In this document: piece by piece, positions 18,597 to 28,157 of the stretch
Layout of the letters: each line of letters opens with the position of its first letter
Position numbering within the stretch: position 1 is the stretch's first letter
NCBI RefSeq assembly: GCF_016127315.1
Contig: NZ_CP065997.1
Location: 6,758,001-6,822,000, forward strand
Direction: 5' to 3'
DNA length: 64,000 nucleotides
Source of the DNA: Achromobacter deleyi
Lineage (GTDB): Bacteria > Pseudomonadota > Gammaproteobacteria > Burkholderiales > Burkholderiaceae_B
Notes under the pieces: model-generated
Database searches by the model: none
Seen by the model: the letters and a program-made list of their open reading frames with translations, nothing else
What the model was told of the DNA's origin: nothing
Position numbers and translations under genes: made by a program

Positions 18597-20414
18597 CTAC
18601 GACTTGATCCCTTTCTTGGCGGAACGCTCGGCCTTGGCGGCCTGTTTGACGGCCTGTTTCACCGCCTTCTTGGCCGCCTGCTTGCCTCCCGCCTTGCGCT
18701 TGGCGGCCGCGGCCTTGACCTTCTGGCCCTTGCCCGCGGTGGGGCCCGAACGCACCAGCTGGCCGGCCTTCCAGGCTTCGACGTATTCGGTGGCGGCGTC
18801 GACCATGTGCTTGCCGATCTTGGAATAGTCGCCGTCATCCAGGTTGGCCAGCGAAATGCGGATCGACCACGGCGGGCCGCCGAAGCCGCCGCCGTCCATC
18901 AGCACCACGCCTGACTTCTCGGCCAGGCGGAACAGGAAGTCGACCGGCTCGTAGTTCGACGTCATGTACTTGCAGAAGGCGTCGCCGTAGGTGTTCCTGG
19001 CCCACACCATGAAGTCCAGTTCGACGTAGTACCAGCCGCGCATCGGGTCTTCCGGCGGCAGCGGCGCCCCCAGCCCGCGCCACAGCGCGTCGCGCCGGGC
19101 GCGCACGATCTGCATGGTCAGGTGCTTGTAGGCGTCCTTCAGGTCCAGCAGGTGCGACAGCGCGAAGAAGCCCATCTGCACCTGCTGCGGCAGCGACAGG
19201 CCGGCCGTGTGGTTCAGCGCCACGTTGCGGCTGTCGGCCACCAGCCGGTCGATGAACTTGAGCTTCTCCGGCTCCATGGTCATGGCGCCGTAGCGCTTGT
19301 TCAGGCGGTTCTTCCACGACGCCGGCAGCTCGGCGATGCGGCGGTCCATGGTGTTCTTCTCGTGGGTCGCGATCACGCCCAGGCGCCAGCCGGTGCAACC
19401 GAAGTTCTTCGAGAACGAATACACGCAGATGGTGTTGTGCGGCACCTCGGCCATCAGCGAACGGAAGTTGGGCACGAAGGTGCCGTACACATCGTCCGTC
19501 ACCAGCACCAGGTCCGGATTCTTGCGGATCAGGCCCACGATCTGCTTCATCTCGACCGGGCTGAACGCGACCGACGGCGGATTGCTGGGATTGACCGTCA
19601 CCGCCAGCTTGATCTTCGGGTTCTCGAGCTTGGCGATCTCCGAGGCCGGATAGTGCCAGTCATGGGTGCCGTCGGCGCGCACGCTGCTGGCGTTGATGGC
19701 CACGATCTTGAACTGGAAGCGCTCCAGGTGCGCGATCTCGATGTAGGGCGTGAAGGTCGGCAGGAACAGCGCGATGGTGTCGCCCTGCTTGAGCAGGCCG
19801 TTCTGCATCAGCGAATCGAAGATGTAGCACATGGCCGCGGTGCCGCCCTCGACCGGGAACAGGTCGAACTTGCCCTTGGGCGGACGGCCGTCGCACATTT
19901 CCTTGATCAGGTAGTCGTGCACCACCTGCTCCAGGTGCACCAGCGCGCGCGGCGGCACCGGATAGTTGTCGCCGATGACGCTGTCGGTCAGCTCATGGAT
20001 CCACTCGTCGGGCACGAAGTTCTTGATCTTCACGCCGTACTCCAGCACCCCCGCCAGGAAGTCCGCGCCCGCCGCCCCCTTGTTCTTGGACAGGAACTTG
20101 CGCAGGCGGTCGGCGCAGCCCTTCTTGGGCGGCATGCCCGCCAGGATCACGTCGTCGCGCACCCGGCGCGCTTCCTTCATGGCGAACTGGCCCAGCAGGA
20201 AAAAGGCGTCGCGCGGCTCGGTGGCGATCCAGTTGGGATTGCCGCGGCCGGCGTTCAACATGGTCAAGACGGCGGTCTGCTGGCTGTCCTTGGCCAGCGT
20301 GATCAGGTAGTCCTTCAGTTCGAAGGGCGACAGTTGCTCCAGGTCGCGCTGGCGCGAACGGGTGGTTTTCAGGGCCGAGGCCAGGCTGACGGTGAGAGGC
20401 GCGGTGGAAGCCAT
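18597..20414 (-). CDS. asdA: Aspartate 4-decarboxylase (bifunctional aminotransferase)
   Basis: A 605-residue PLP enzyme converting L-aspartate to L-alanine and CO2. The PLP lysine is K336 in SFSKNFGCTGWRLG; NPSNPPSVAF and VTDDVYGTFVPNF are the aspartate-binding and PLP-ring blocks of fold-type I AsdA. The catalytic core ends near residue 556, matching the usual ~530-550 length. A tail of about 49 residues follows, with 14 lysines and many alanines, resembling histone H1-like sequences. With the flanking antiporters it can consume a cytoplasmic proton per turnover and generate proton-motive force or acid tolerance. Confidence 0.93.
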   Translation of the reverse strand: MASTAPLTVSLASALKTTRSRQRDLEQLSPFELKDYLITLAKDSQQTAVLTMLNAGRGNPNWIATEPRDAFFLLGQFAMKEARRVRDDVILAGMPPKKGCADRLRKFLSKNKGAAGADFLAGVLEYGVKIKNFVPDEWIHELTDSVIGDNYPVPPRALVHLEQVVHDYLIKEMCDGRPPKGKFDLFPVEGGTAAMCYIFDSLMQNGLLKQGDTIALFLPTFTPYIEIAHLERFQFKIVAINASSVRADGTHDWHYPASEIAKLENPKIKLAVTVNPSNPPSVAFSPVEMKQIVGLIRKNPDLVLVTDDVYGTFVPNFRSLMAEVPHNTICVYSFSKNFGCTGWRLGVIATHEKNTMDRRIAELPASWKNRLNKRYGAMTMEPEKLKFIDRLVADSRNVALNHTAGLSLPQQVQMGFFALSHLLDLKDAYKHLTMQIVRARRDALWRGLGAPLPPEDPMRGWYYVELDFMVWARNTYGDAFCKYMTSNYEPVDFLFRLAEKSGVVLMDGGGFGGPPWSIRISLANLDDGDYSKIGKHMVDAATEYVEAWKAGQLVRSGPTAGKGQKVKAAAAKRKAGGKQAAKKAVKQAVKQAAKAERSAKKGIKS

Positions 20415-20462
20415 TGTTCAGTACTCCTGGTTTGCGATTGACAGGCGCGGCGGAAGATCCCG

Positions 20463-22154
20463 CTAGGTCATGAGCATGACGATGACAATGCCCCAGATGA
20501 TGAGCAGGGTATTGCCGATGGCGTACGGCACCGTGTAGCCCAGAGCGGGCACCTGGCTCTTGGCGGTCTCGGTGATCTGGCCGATGGCGGCCGTGGTGGT
20601 GCGGGCCCCGGCGCAGACGCCCAGCACGATGGCCGGATGGAACTTGAACACGTAGCGGGCGATGTACACCCCCAGGATCATCGGGATGCTGGTGGCGATG
20701 ATGCCGGCGATGAAGAGCTTGGCCCCCAGCTGCTGGAAGCCCTGCACGAAGCCCGGCCCGGAACTGATGCCAACCACCGCCACGAACGCGGTCAGGCCGA
20801 CCGATGTCAGGAACCAGTGCACCGGTTCCGGCACGCGGCCGAAGGTCGGATGCACCGACCGCAGGTAGCCGAAGATCAGGCCGGCGATGAGCGAGCCGCC
20901 CGAGGTCGACAGCGTGATCGGGATGCCCCCTACGGTCAGCACCAGCGTGCCGAACAGGCCGCCCAGCAGGATGCCGAAGCCCACGAACACCATGTCGGTC
21001 TGCTCGGTGGCGCGGTCCACGTAGCCGACCTTGCCGACCACCCGTTCGACGTCGCGCTTGGCGCCCAGGATGAAGAGGCGGTCGCCGCGGTCGAGCTTCA
21101 GGCCCCAGTTGACCGGCATCTCGTGGCCGCCGCGCACCACTTTGCGCAGGAACACGCCGCGCCCCAACTGGCGCACCGACTCCATTTCGGAGATTTCCTT
21201 GACCGTCTTGCCGGCCAGGTTCTTGTTGGTCAGCACCACCTCGATGATCTCGGCCGGCAGGTTGAGCAGGTCGCGATCCTCGACCTCGACGCCGATGATG
21301 CCGGCCGCCTGCAGCACCAGCGCGTCATGCCGTCCGGTCACGCCCAGCACGTCGCCGGCCTGCAGCACCGTGGTGGAGTCGTTGTCGATGATCTGGTCGC
21401 CGCGGCGGATCCGCTCGACGAACACGCGTGCCTCGACGAACCGCGACTCCAGATCACCCACGGTCTTGCCGACGAATTCCGGGTGGTCGAGCTTGTAGGC
21501 GCGGGCCGTGAACTTGCGGTAACCCGACAGTTCCATCGAGTCGGCGCCGCCGGACATCTTGGCCTCGTACTCCTTGCACTCCTTGACGATGTCCACGCGC
21601 ATCAGCTTCGGCCCCAGCGAGGCCAGCAGCCAGGCGCTGCCGACCGTGCCGAAGATGTAGCAGACCGCGTACGCCACCGGGATGCTGTCGATCCATTTCT
21701 TCTTGGTGGCCGCGTCGATGCCCAGGCCGTTGATGGTATCGGTCGCCACCCCCATCACCGCGGAAATGGTCTGCGCGCCGGACAGCAGGCCCGCGCCCGT
21801 GCCGGCATCGAAGCCGAAGCCGACGGCGGTGCCCCAGGTGACCAGCAGGCAGATGACGCAGATGACGACGGCGAAGATGACCTGCGGCAGGCCATCGCTT
21901 TTCATGCCGCGGAAGAATTGCGGCCCGACGCCATAGCCCAGGCCGAACAGGAACAACAGGAAGAAGACTTGCTTGACGATGGGCGCGATCGTGATGTCGA
22001 GCTGGCCGACCAGCACGCCGACCAGCAAGGTGCCGGTCACCGCCCCCAGGTTGAATCCGAATATCTTTTTGGCCCCGATCCAATATCCCAGACCCAGGGT
22101 CAGGAATATCGCCAGTTCCGGATATTTCCGCAGAGTGTCAAAGAACCATTCCAT
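20463..22154 (-). CDS. aspT: Aspartate:alanine antiporter, paralogue 2
   Basis: A 563-residue AAE-family transporter with the same layout as its neighbour: membrane half, two TrkA_C-like domains (about residues 210-375), membrane half. FFLLFLFGLGYGVGPQFF and GVCAGARTTTAAIGQITETA are the family motifs, and here the re-entrant motif is the canonical one. In the AspT/AsdA cycle Asp enters in exchange for Ala, which is electrogenic. It is the first gene of a probable operon: this gene, asdA (48 bp gap), then the second antiporter. The two paralogues are clearly diverged, not a recent duplication. Confidence 0.9.
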   Translation of the reverse strand: MEWFFDTLRKYPELAIFLTLGLGYWIGAKKIFGFNLGAVTGTLLVGVLVGQLDITIAPIVKQVFFLLFLFGLGYGVGPQFFRGMKSDGLPQVIFAVVICVICLLVTWGTAVGFGFDAGTGAGLLSGAQTISAVMGVATDTINGLGIDAATKKKWIDSIPVAYAVCYIFGTVGSAWLLASLGPKLMRVDIVKECKEYEAKMSGGADSMELSGYRKFTARAYKLDHPEFVGKTVGDLESRFVEARVFVERIRRGDQIIDNDSTTVLQAGDVLGVTGRHDALVLQAAGIIGVEVEDRDLLNLPAEIIEVVLTNKNLAGKTVKEISEMESVRQLGRGVFLRKVVRGGHEMPVNWGLKLDRGDRLFILGAKRDVERVVGKVGYVDRATEQTDMVFVGFGILLGGLFGTLVLTVGGIPITLSTSGGSLIAGLIFGYLRSVHPTFGRVPEPVHWFLTSVGLTAFVAVVGISSGPGFVQGFQQLGAKLFIAGIIATSIPMILGVYIARYVFKFHPAIVLGVCAGARTTTAAIGQITETAKSQVPALGYTVPYAIGNTLLIIWGIVIVMLMT

Positions 22155-22315
22155 CCCGAATCTCCTTCGTTATGTACAGGCCAAGCACTTGCGCGAATCC
22201 TAGCTGCGCGCCGGCTACATTATCAGAATCTTTCCAAAGATCAAAAGATTCGCACCGTAAATATCAAATGGTTGCGATTGTCAGCCGGAAATGAAGATCG
22301 TCGACGATGAATGAA

Positions 22316-22351
22316 AAAAGCCCGCGGACAAAATAATGTCCGCGGGCTTTT
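22316..22351 (-). terminator. Intrinsic terminator of etfBA
   Basis: A perfect 15-bp inverted repeat (AAAAGCCCGCGGACA at 22316-22330, complement at 22337-22351, loop AAATAA) 26 bp after the etfA stop. A run of T follows on the minus strand. Confidence 0.9.
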
Positions 22352-22376
22352 GGGCGTGCGCCCGAAACGCGTTGGC

Positions 22377-23306
22377 TTACAGCGCGCTGGTCAGTTCGGG
22401 AACGACCTGGAACAGATCACCCACCAGGCCATAATCGGCCACGCCGAAAATCGGCGCTTCGGCATCCTTGTTGATGGCGACGATGACCTTGGAGTCCTTC
22501 ATGCCGGCCAGATGCTGGATGGCGCCGGAAATACCGACGGCCACGTACAGCTGCGGCGCAACAATCTTGCCGGTCTGGCCGACCTGCCAATCGTTCGGCG
22601 CGTAGCCGGCGTCGACCGCGGCGCGCGAGGCGCCCAGGGCGGCGCCGAGCTTATCGGCCAGCGGATCCAGGATCTTGAAGTTCTCGGCGCTGCCCAGGCC
22701 ACGGCCGCCGGAAACGACGACGCGGGCGCCGGCCAGTTCCGGACGGTCGCTCTTGGCGACTTCGCGGCCGACGAAGCTCGACAGGCCGGAATCGGCCACG
22801 GCGGCAACGTCTTCCACGGCGGCCGAGCCGCCCTGCGCGGCCACGGCGTCAAAGCCGGTGGTGCGCACGGTGATGACCTTGACCGGGTCGGCCGATTGCA
22901 CGGTGGCGATGGCATTGCCGGCGTAGATCGGGCGCTGGAAGGTGTCGGCGGATTCGACACCGATGATGTCGGAGATCTGGGCCACGTCGAGCTTGGCGGC
23001 GACGCGCGGGGCGACGTTCTTGCCCGAGGCGGTGGCCGGGAACAGGATGTGGCTGTAGCCGGAGGCCACGGCCAGCACCTGGGCGGCGACGTTCTCGGCC
23101 AGGCCGTCGGCCAGTTGCGGCGCGTCGGCCAGCAGCACCTTGGACACGCCGGCCGCCTGCGCGGCCTGGTCGGCCACGGCGCGGGCATTGGCGCCGGCGA
23201 CCAGCACATGGACGTCGCCTCCGATCTTGGCGGCGGCGGCGACGGCGTTCAGGGTTGCGCCCTTGAGCTGGGCGTTATCGTGTTCGGCAATAACCAGCGT
23301 CGTCAT
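22377..23306 (-). CDS. etfA: Electron transfer flavoprotein alpha subunit
   Basis: A 309-residue FAD-binding subunit of ETF. The C-terminal FAD domain carries [47 protein letters not shown] and [28 protein letters not shown], all diagnostic. It carries electrons from acyl-CoA dehydrogenases to ETF:quinone oxidoreductase. It starts 1 bp after the etfB stop, so the pair is coupled. Confidence 0.97.
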   Translation of the reverse strand: MTTLVIAEHDNAQLKGATLNAVAAAAKIGGDVHVLVAGANARAVADQAAQAAGVSKVLLADAPQLADGLAENVAAQVLAVASGYSHILFPATASGKNVAPRVAAKLDVAQISDIIGVESADTFQRPIYAGNAIATVQSADPVKVITVRTTGFDAVAAQGGSAAVEDVAAVADSGLSSFVGREVAKSDRPELAGARVVVSGGRGLGSAENFKILDPLADKLGAALGASRAAVDAGYAPNDWQVGQTGKIVAPQLYVAVGISGAIQHLAGMKDSKVIVAINKDAEAPIFGVADYGLVGDLFQVVPELTSAL

Positions 23307-23307
23307 T

Positions 23308-24057
23308 TCAAACCACCTTCGCTTCGTTCTTGAGTTTGTCCACCAGGGCCGCGACATCGGCCACCTTGATGCCGGCCTTGCGGGCGGGCGGCTCGCTGAC
23401 CTTGAGCGTCTTCAGGCGGGGCGCCGGATCCACGCCCAGGTCTTGCGGGCTGACGGTGTCCAGCTGCTTCTTCTTGGCCTTCATGATGTTGGGCAGCGTG
23501 ACGTAGCGCGGCTCGTTCAGGCGCAGGTCGGTGGTGATGATGGCCGGCAGCTTGAGCGACAGCGTTTCCAGGCCGCCGTCCACTTCGCGCGTGACGGTGA
23601 CCTTGCCATCGGCCAGCTCGACCTTGCTGGCGAACGTGGCTTGCGGCCAGTCCAGCAGCGCGGCCAGCATCTGGCCGGTCTGGTTGGCGTCGTCATCGAT
23701 GGCCTGCTTGCCCAGGATCACCAGTTGCGGTTGTTCCTTGTCGACCAAAGCCTTGAGCAGCTTGGCCACGGCCAGCGGCTGCAGTTCGGCATCGGTCTGG
23801 ACCAGCACGCCGCGGTCGGCGCCGATGGCCATGGCGGTGCGCAGCGTTTCCTGGCATTGCGCAACGCCGCAAGAAACCGCCACGACTTCGGCCACGGAGC
23901 CCTTTTCCTTCAGGCGGGTGGCTTCCTCGACGGCGATTTCGTCAAAGGGGTTCATGGACATCTTCACATTGGCGATATCCACGCCGGTCTGATCAGACTT
24001 GACGCGCACCTTGACGTTGTAGTCAACGACGCGCTTGACAGGTACCAACACCTTCAT
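23308..24057 (-). CDS. etfB: Electron transfer flavoprotein beta subunit
   Basis: A 249-residue ETF beta subunit, which binds AMP and is the docking partner of dehydrogenases. [32 protein letters not shown] and the recognition-loop region [20 protein letters not shown] are diagnostic. It is the first gene of etfB-etfA. The HDAC-like gene upstream ends at 24128 in the same direction, about 70 bp away. Confidence 0.97.
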   Translation of the reverse strand: MKVLVPVKRVVDYNVKVRVKSDQTGVDIANVKMSMNPFDEIAVEEATRLKEKGSVAEVVAVSCGVAQCQETLRTAMAIGADRGVLVQTDAELQPLAVAKLLKALVDKEQPQLVILGKQAIDDDANQTGQMLAALLDWPQATFASKVELADGKVTVTREVDGGLETLSLKLPAIITTDLRLNEPRYVTLPNIMKAKKKQLDTVSPQDLGVDPAPRLKTLKVSEPPARKAGIKVADVAALVDKLKNEAKVV

Positions 24058-24127
24058 CCCGCTGCCTCCAAATGGAAATAATTACCCGGCATGCGCCGGG
24101 ATCGCATTGCACAATTTTTTCCTGATT

Positions 24128-25051
24128 CTACAGCTTCGCCAGCGCCCGTATATGGGCCACGACGCTGCGTCCCAGGGCGGACAGGTTGTAACCGCCCTCG
24201 AGCGTGCTGACGATCCGGCCCTGGCAATGGCGTTCGGCCACGTCCACGAGCTGCTCGGTGATCCATGCATAGTCGGCCTCCACCAGCCCCATTTGACCCA
24301 TGTCGTCCTCGCGATGGGCATCGAAGCCGGCTGAAATCAGAATGAGTTCCGGGCGGTGCGCCTCGAGCCGCGGCAGCCAGGTGTCGGTGACGATGGTGCG
24401 CACGGCGGCGCCCGCCGTATAGGCCGCCACCGGCACGTTGACCATGTTGGCCGCCGGGTGCTCGGTGCCGCTGTTGGGAAAGAACGGGTGCTGGAAAATG
24501 CTGCACATCAGCACCCGCTCGTCGCCGGCGAAGACGTCCTCGGTGCCATTGCCGTGGTGCACGTCGAAGTCGACGATGGCCACCCGCGACAGGCCGTGGA
24601 ACTCCATGGCGTGGCGGGCCGCGATGGCCACGTTGTTCAGGAAGCAGAAGCCCATCGCCTGCGAGCGGCAGGCGTGGTGCCCGGGCGGACGCACCGCGCA
24701 AAATGCGGTGCGGGCCTCGCCGCCGATCACCGCGTCGACCGCCGCCACCCCCGCGCCGGCGGCGTACAGCGCGGCCTCGTAGGTGTGCGGATTCATGAGG
24801 GTGTCGGGATCTATCGGGTAATACCCTTGCTCGGGCGTATGTTCGCGCAAACTGTCCAGGTACTGGACAGTGTGCACCCGCAGCACGTCATGGCGGGACG
24901 CCTGGGGCGCCTGCCGGTCATCCAGATAGGGCATCAGGCCGCTGGCGAGCAATTGGTCGGAAATGGCGTCCAGCCTCTGCGGGCTTTCCGGATGCCAACT
25001 GCCCATTTCATGCAAGCGGCATGCCGGGTGGGTAAGATACATGGTCTCCAT
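24128..25051 (-). CDS. Histone deacetylase-superfamily deacetylase
   Basis: A 307-residue zinc hydrolase of the arginase/deacetylase fold (class II HDAC-like/acetoin utilisation protein group). The charge-relay and metal motifs are intact: AVRPPGHHA, VDFDVHHGNGTED, and SAGFDAHRED with the second aspartate. By family it removes acetyl groups from lysine or polyamines; the substrate is unknown. The start is uncertain: METMYLTHPACR (25051), its internal ATG (25042) or ATG 25069 are all possible. It is divergent from mltB, whose ATG is only 11 bp away. Confidence 0.88.
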   Translation of the reverse strand: METMYLTHPACRLHEMGSWHPESPQRLDAISDQLLASGLMPYLDDRQAPQASRHDVLRVHTVQYLDSLREHTPEQGYYPIDPDTLMNPHTYEAALYAAGAGVAAVDAVIGGEARTAFCAVRPPGHHACRSQAMGFCFLNNVAIAARHAMEFHGLSRVAIVDFDVHHGNGTEDVFAGDERVLMCSIFQHPFFPNSGTEHPAANMVNVPVAAYTAGAAVRTIVTDTWLPRLEAHRPELILISAGFDAHREDDMGQMGLVEADYAWITEQLVDVAERHCQGRIVSTLEGGYNLSALGRSVVAHIRALAKL

Positions 25052-25061
25052 AAGGAAGATT

Positions 25062-26222
25062 ATGTTCATCTGTCGGCGATTACTGCAACTCGGCACTTTG
25101 TCGGCCCTCCTGGCCGGCTGCTCCACCACCGCTCCCACCGCCTCGAATCCGTCCGCCGTCCAGCCCCCCGCGGTCACCGCCGGCAACCCTGCTTCCATCC
25201 GCATCGGGCCCGCGGCGCCGACCCCCGGTCCCGAATTGGCGGACGACGGCCCGGCCGCCCTCACCCCCAGCGGCGTCCTGCGCCCCGAGGTGCGCAGCTT
25301 CGTCGAAAGCCTGGCCGCCGAACGCAATCTGCCGCTCAAGCCGATGGTCTCCGCGCTCGAAAGCACGCGCTACAACGCCACGGTGGCGCGCCTGATCGCG
25401 CCGTCGCCGCCGGGCAAGAAGGTCTGGCGCAGCTGGCTGACCTACCGCTCGCGCTTCGTCGAGCCCAAGCGCATCGGCTGGGGCGTAGAGTTCTACAACG
25501 AGCATCGCGACCAGCTCAACCAGGCCGCGCAGCGCTTCGGCGTGCCGGCGCCGATCATCGCCTCGATCATCGGCGTTGAAACGCTGTATGGCCGCAACAT
25601 GGGCAATTTCCGCGTGCTGGACGCGCTGACGACGCTGGCCTTCGATTATCCGGACCCGGCCAAGCCCGAGCGCGCCACCATGTTCCGCGGCCAGTTGGCC
25701 GACTTCCTGACGCTGGCCATGAGCGGCAAGCTGGACCTCGAAACCCGCGGCTCCTACGCCGGCGCCATCGGCATGCCGCAGTTCATGCCCACCAGCATCA
25801 AGCACTACGCGGTGGACGGCGACGGCAGCGGCCATATCGACCTGACCAACAACACCCGCGACGCCATCATGTCGGTCGGCAGCTTCCTGTCGCAGCACGG
25901 CTGGCAACGCGGCCTGCCGGTGTTCGCGCCGGTGGCGCTGCCGGCCGATCCCACGGCGCTGGTGGACGGCGGCCTGGAGCCCAAGCAGACCTGGGGCACG
26001 CTGACCGCCGCCGGCGCGCGGCTGCAGCCTGGCGCCTCGGCCAATGGCTGGGGCGCGCAGCCCATGGGCATCGTCGATCTGGTGGAAGAAGCCCGCGGCA
26101 CCGCGCAATACCGCGTCGGCACGCCCAACTTCTTCGCGCTGACGAAGTACAACCGCAGCTATTTCTACGCCACCGCGGTGGCCGACCTGGCCAGCGAAAT
26201 CGAGGCGCGCGTCGGCCGCTGA
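25062..26222 (+). CDS. mltB: Lytic murein transglycosylase B, lipoprotein
   Basis: A 386-residue outer-membrane lipoprotein that cleaves peptidoglycan with 1,6-anhydroMurNAc formation. The N-terminus MFICRRLLQLGTLSALLAGC ends in a lipobox with C20. The catalytic glutamate is E173 in IIGVETLYGRN; GAIGMPQFMPTSIKHYAVDGDG is the substrate-binding block of family 3. AAGGAAG lies 3-9 bp upstream of the ATG at 25062, which decides the start. A Pro/Ala-rich linker (25-70) would span from the lipid anchor to the catalytic domain. Confidence 0.92.
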   Translation: MFICRRLLQLGTLSALLAGCSTTAPTASNPSAVQPPAVTAGNPASIRIGPAAPTPGPELADDGPAALTPSGVLRPEVRSFVESLAAERNLPLKPMVSALESTRYNATVARLIAPSPPGKKVWRSWLTYRSRFVEPKRIGWGVEFYNEHRDQLNQAAQRFGVPAPIIASIIGVETLYGRNMGNFRVLDALTTLAFDYPDPAKPERATMFRGQLADFLTLAMSGKLDLETRGSYAGAIGMPQFMPTSIKHYAVDGDGSGHIDLTNNTRDAIMSVGSFLSQHGWQRGLPVFAPVALPADPTALVDGGLEPKQTWGTLTAAGARLQPGASANGWGAQPMGIVDLVEEARGTAQYRVGTPNFFALTKYNRSYFYATAVADLASEIEARVGR

Positions 26223-26262
26223 GGCGCCGGTGCCCGCTGCGCCCGCGCCGCGCCGTTACGCC

Positions 26263-27312
26263 TCAGACCGTGGCCACCGGCGTGGCGGGCGAGCCCACCG
26301 CGCCCGGCAGGTTCAGCGGCGGCGCGGTCAGGAGAAAGCGGCTGCGGCCGTTGGCGGTCAGCCAGCGGGCCAGCGCGCCCAGGTACCACATCTCGCCGAT
26401 CGGCAGGCCGAGCTTGAAGATGCAATGGTGGTGCAGCGGCAGCGCCGCGCAGCAGGCGTTGGGCTTCTGCGTCGGGTAGATTTCCAGCGCATGGTTGTCC
26501 GACGCCATCGCCGCCACCTTGGAATCGGTGATCCACTGCAGCAGCTTCTCATCGCTGCCGTCCAGCCCGGCGCAGATCTCGTGCAGGGTGTGGTGATCCG
26601 GCTGACGCGCCTTTTCCAGCAACGCGTCGCCGAACTCGGTGTGGAACAGCACGATGTCGCCCTGCTCGATCTCGATGCGGTCGGCCTCGATGATGCGCAT
26701 CAGGTCGTCATAGCCCACCGACTTCTGCTCGCGGCCGAAATGCCGGGCCAGATCGACCATCACGCCGCGGCTCTGCAGGCAGGATTCGGCCAGCTGGGTG
26801 ATGTCCAGCTTCTTGGCATGGGAGGCGCCGCCCTGGCCCAGGTCGGTCTTGGCGAAGCCGTTGTCGACGTCGTAATCGACCGGGCCGACCACGTGTTCGT
26901 TGGGACGGTAGCCGTTGTAGTAGACGCGTTCGGGCAGGCCGTCGCCATTGGCGTCGAACAAGGCGCCCACGTGCGCCAGCGAGTCCCACTGGGTCGAGTA
27001 CTGCAGGCTCATCTCGACGATGTCGTCGCTCAGCACGTCGACGCATCCCGGACGCAGGCGGCCCAGCGGGAAGTTCAGGTACTGGTCGCCGTCGCGCTCG
27101 GTCGGGCGCAGCTTGGGCGGATGGCGGCGCACGTTGACGCCATTACCACCCGGATAATCCAGCGGCAGCGACAGACAGAAGCTCAAGCCCTCGCGGACTT
27201 CCTGGATTCCCTTCATCACGTTTGCGGGAGTGATGTAATTCAGGCAACCCCGTTGGTCATCAGGGCCGAAGTCTCCCCAGTTGGATCCCTCGGGACGGTT
27301 CTTCCATCTCAT
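26263..27312 (-). CDS. Cyclase-family (kynurenine formamidase-like) hydrolase
   Basis: A 349-residue protein of the Cyclase superfamily (PF04199), metal-dependent hydrolases related to KynB. The metal-site region reads STQWDSLAHVGA, a variant of the HxGTHxDxPxH motif with a tryptophan in place of the usual first part, as in a long (~340-residue) subgroup of unknown substrate. A second block, DIVLFHTEFGDALL, corresponds to the conserved core strand. AAGGAG at good spacing favours ATG 27312; ATG 27333 lacks a ribosome-binding site. It is divergent from the IclR regulator, which probably controls it. Confidence 0.82.
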   Translation of the reverse strand: MRWKNRPEGSNWGDFGPDDQRGCLNYITPANVMKGIQEVREGLSFCLSLPLDYPGGNGVNVRRHPPKLRPTERDGDQYLNFPLGRLRPGCVDVLSDDIVEMSLQYSTQWDSLAHVGALFDANGDGLPERVYYNGYRPNEHVVGPVDYDVDNGFAKTDLGQGGASHAKKLDITQLAESCLQSRGVMVDLARHFGREQKSVGYDDLMRIIEADRIEIEQGDIVLFHTEFGDALLEKARQPDHHTLHEICAGLDGSDEKLLQWITDSKVAAMASDNHALEIYPTQKPNACCAALPLHHHCIFKLGLPIGEMWYLGALARWLTANGRSRFLLTAPPLNLPGAVGSPATPVATV

Positions 27313-27344
27313 GTGGCGCGGCTCCTTAGCCATGAATTAAGAAT

Positions 27345-27374
27345 TTGACACAAATTTATCACATATAGGATAAT
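27345..27374 (+). promoter_or_regulatory. Candidate sigma-70 promoter of the IclR gene
   Basis: TTGACA at 27345-27350 and GATAAT at 27369-27374 with an 18-bp spacer lie in the 68-bp AT-rich divergent region. The expected start of transcription is at or next to the ATG (27381), so the mRNA might be leaderless. An alternative -10, TATAGG at 27364, gives a poor spacer. Confidence 0.45.
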
Positions 27375-27380
27375 AACATC

Positions 27381-28157
27381 ATGGATGTGAAAACAGCCGC
27401 GCGAGTCCTGGATGTTCTGAACCTCTTCGCCGAGGCGCAGAAGCCGTTGCTGTACAGCGAGATCGCCGCGCAAATGGAGATCCCGCTGTCCAGCTGCCAT
27501 GGTTTGCTCAAGACCATGGTGGCGCGCGGCTATCTGTACGAGATCGGCAAGAAGCACGGCTATTACCCGACGCAGAAGCTGATCCACGTCGCCACCCTGA
27601 TCTGCCGCAGCGACCCGCTGAACGCCGTGATCGAACCGGTGCTGGCGCGAGTGCGCGACATCACCGGCGAGACCGCCCTGCTGGCCAAGCTGGCCGACGA
27701 CAAGGTCGTGTACCTGATCGTCGCCGAGTCCAAGCAGACCATCCGCTTCTCGCACCAGCCTGGCGGATTCAAGGCGGTGCACGCCACCAGCTCGGGCAAG
27801 GCCCTGCTCTCGGTGCTGTCCGAGGACGAGCGCCAGAAATGGTTCAAGACCTACCCCGGGTTCGCCTCGTACACCGAGACCACCCTCACCAGCCAGGCCG
27901 CGTTCGACCGCGACCTGCAGGCCGGCATCCAGCGCGGCTGGCAACGCTCCCTCGGCGAAAACGTCGAGGACGTGATGTCCATCTCGCTCGGTTTCCGCGC
28001 CTATGAACAACCCTTCGCCATCGTGGTGGCCGGCCCCCTGGGGCGCATGCAGAAGAACGAAGCCACCACTGGCCAGCAACTGAAAGAGGTCAAGGCGCTG
28101 CTGTACGCGGCCCTGCCCTCGGCCAACCTTACCTTTGTAGGAGAAGACAGCAGATGA
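27381..28157 (+). CDS. IclR-family transcriptional regulator
   Basis: A 258-residue regulator. The N-terminal winged helix-turn-helix (about residues 5-70: AARVLDVLNLFAEAQKPLLYSEIAAQMEIPLSSCHGLLKTMVARGYL) is followed by the IclR effector domain (about 75-250, with HATSSGKALLSVLSEDE). It likely binds the divergent intergenic region and controls the cyclase gene and the overlapping binding-protein gene. The stop overlaps the next ATG by 4 nt (ATGA). The ligand is unknown. Confidence 0.9.
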   Translation: MDVKTAARVLDVLNLFAEAQKPLLYSEIAAQMEIPLSSCHGLLKTMVARGYLYEIGKKHGYYPTQKLIHVATLICRSDPLNAVIEPVLARVRDITGETALLAKLADDKVVYLIVAESKQTIRFSHQPGGFKAVHATSSGKALLSVLSEDERQKWFKTYPGFASYTETTLTSQAAFDRDLQAGIQRGWQRSLGENVEDVMSISLGFRAYEQPFAIVVAGPLGRMQKNEATTGQQLKEVKALLYAALPSANLTFVGEDSR

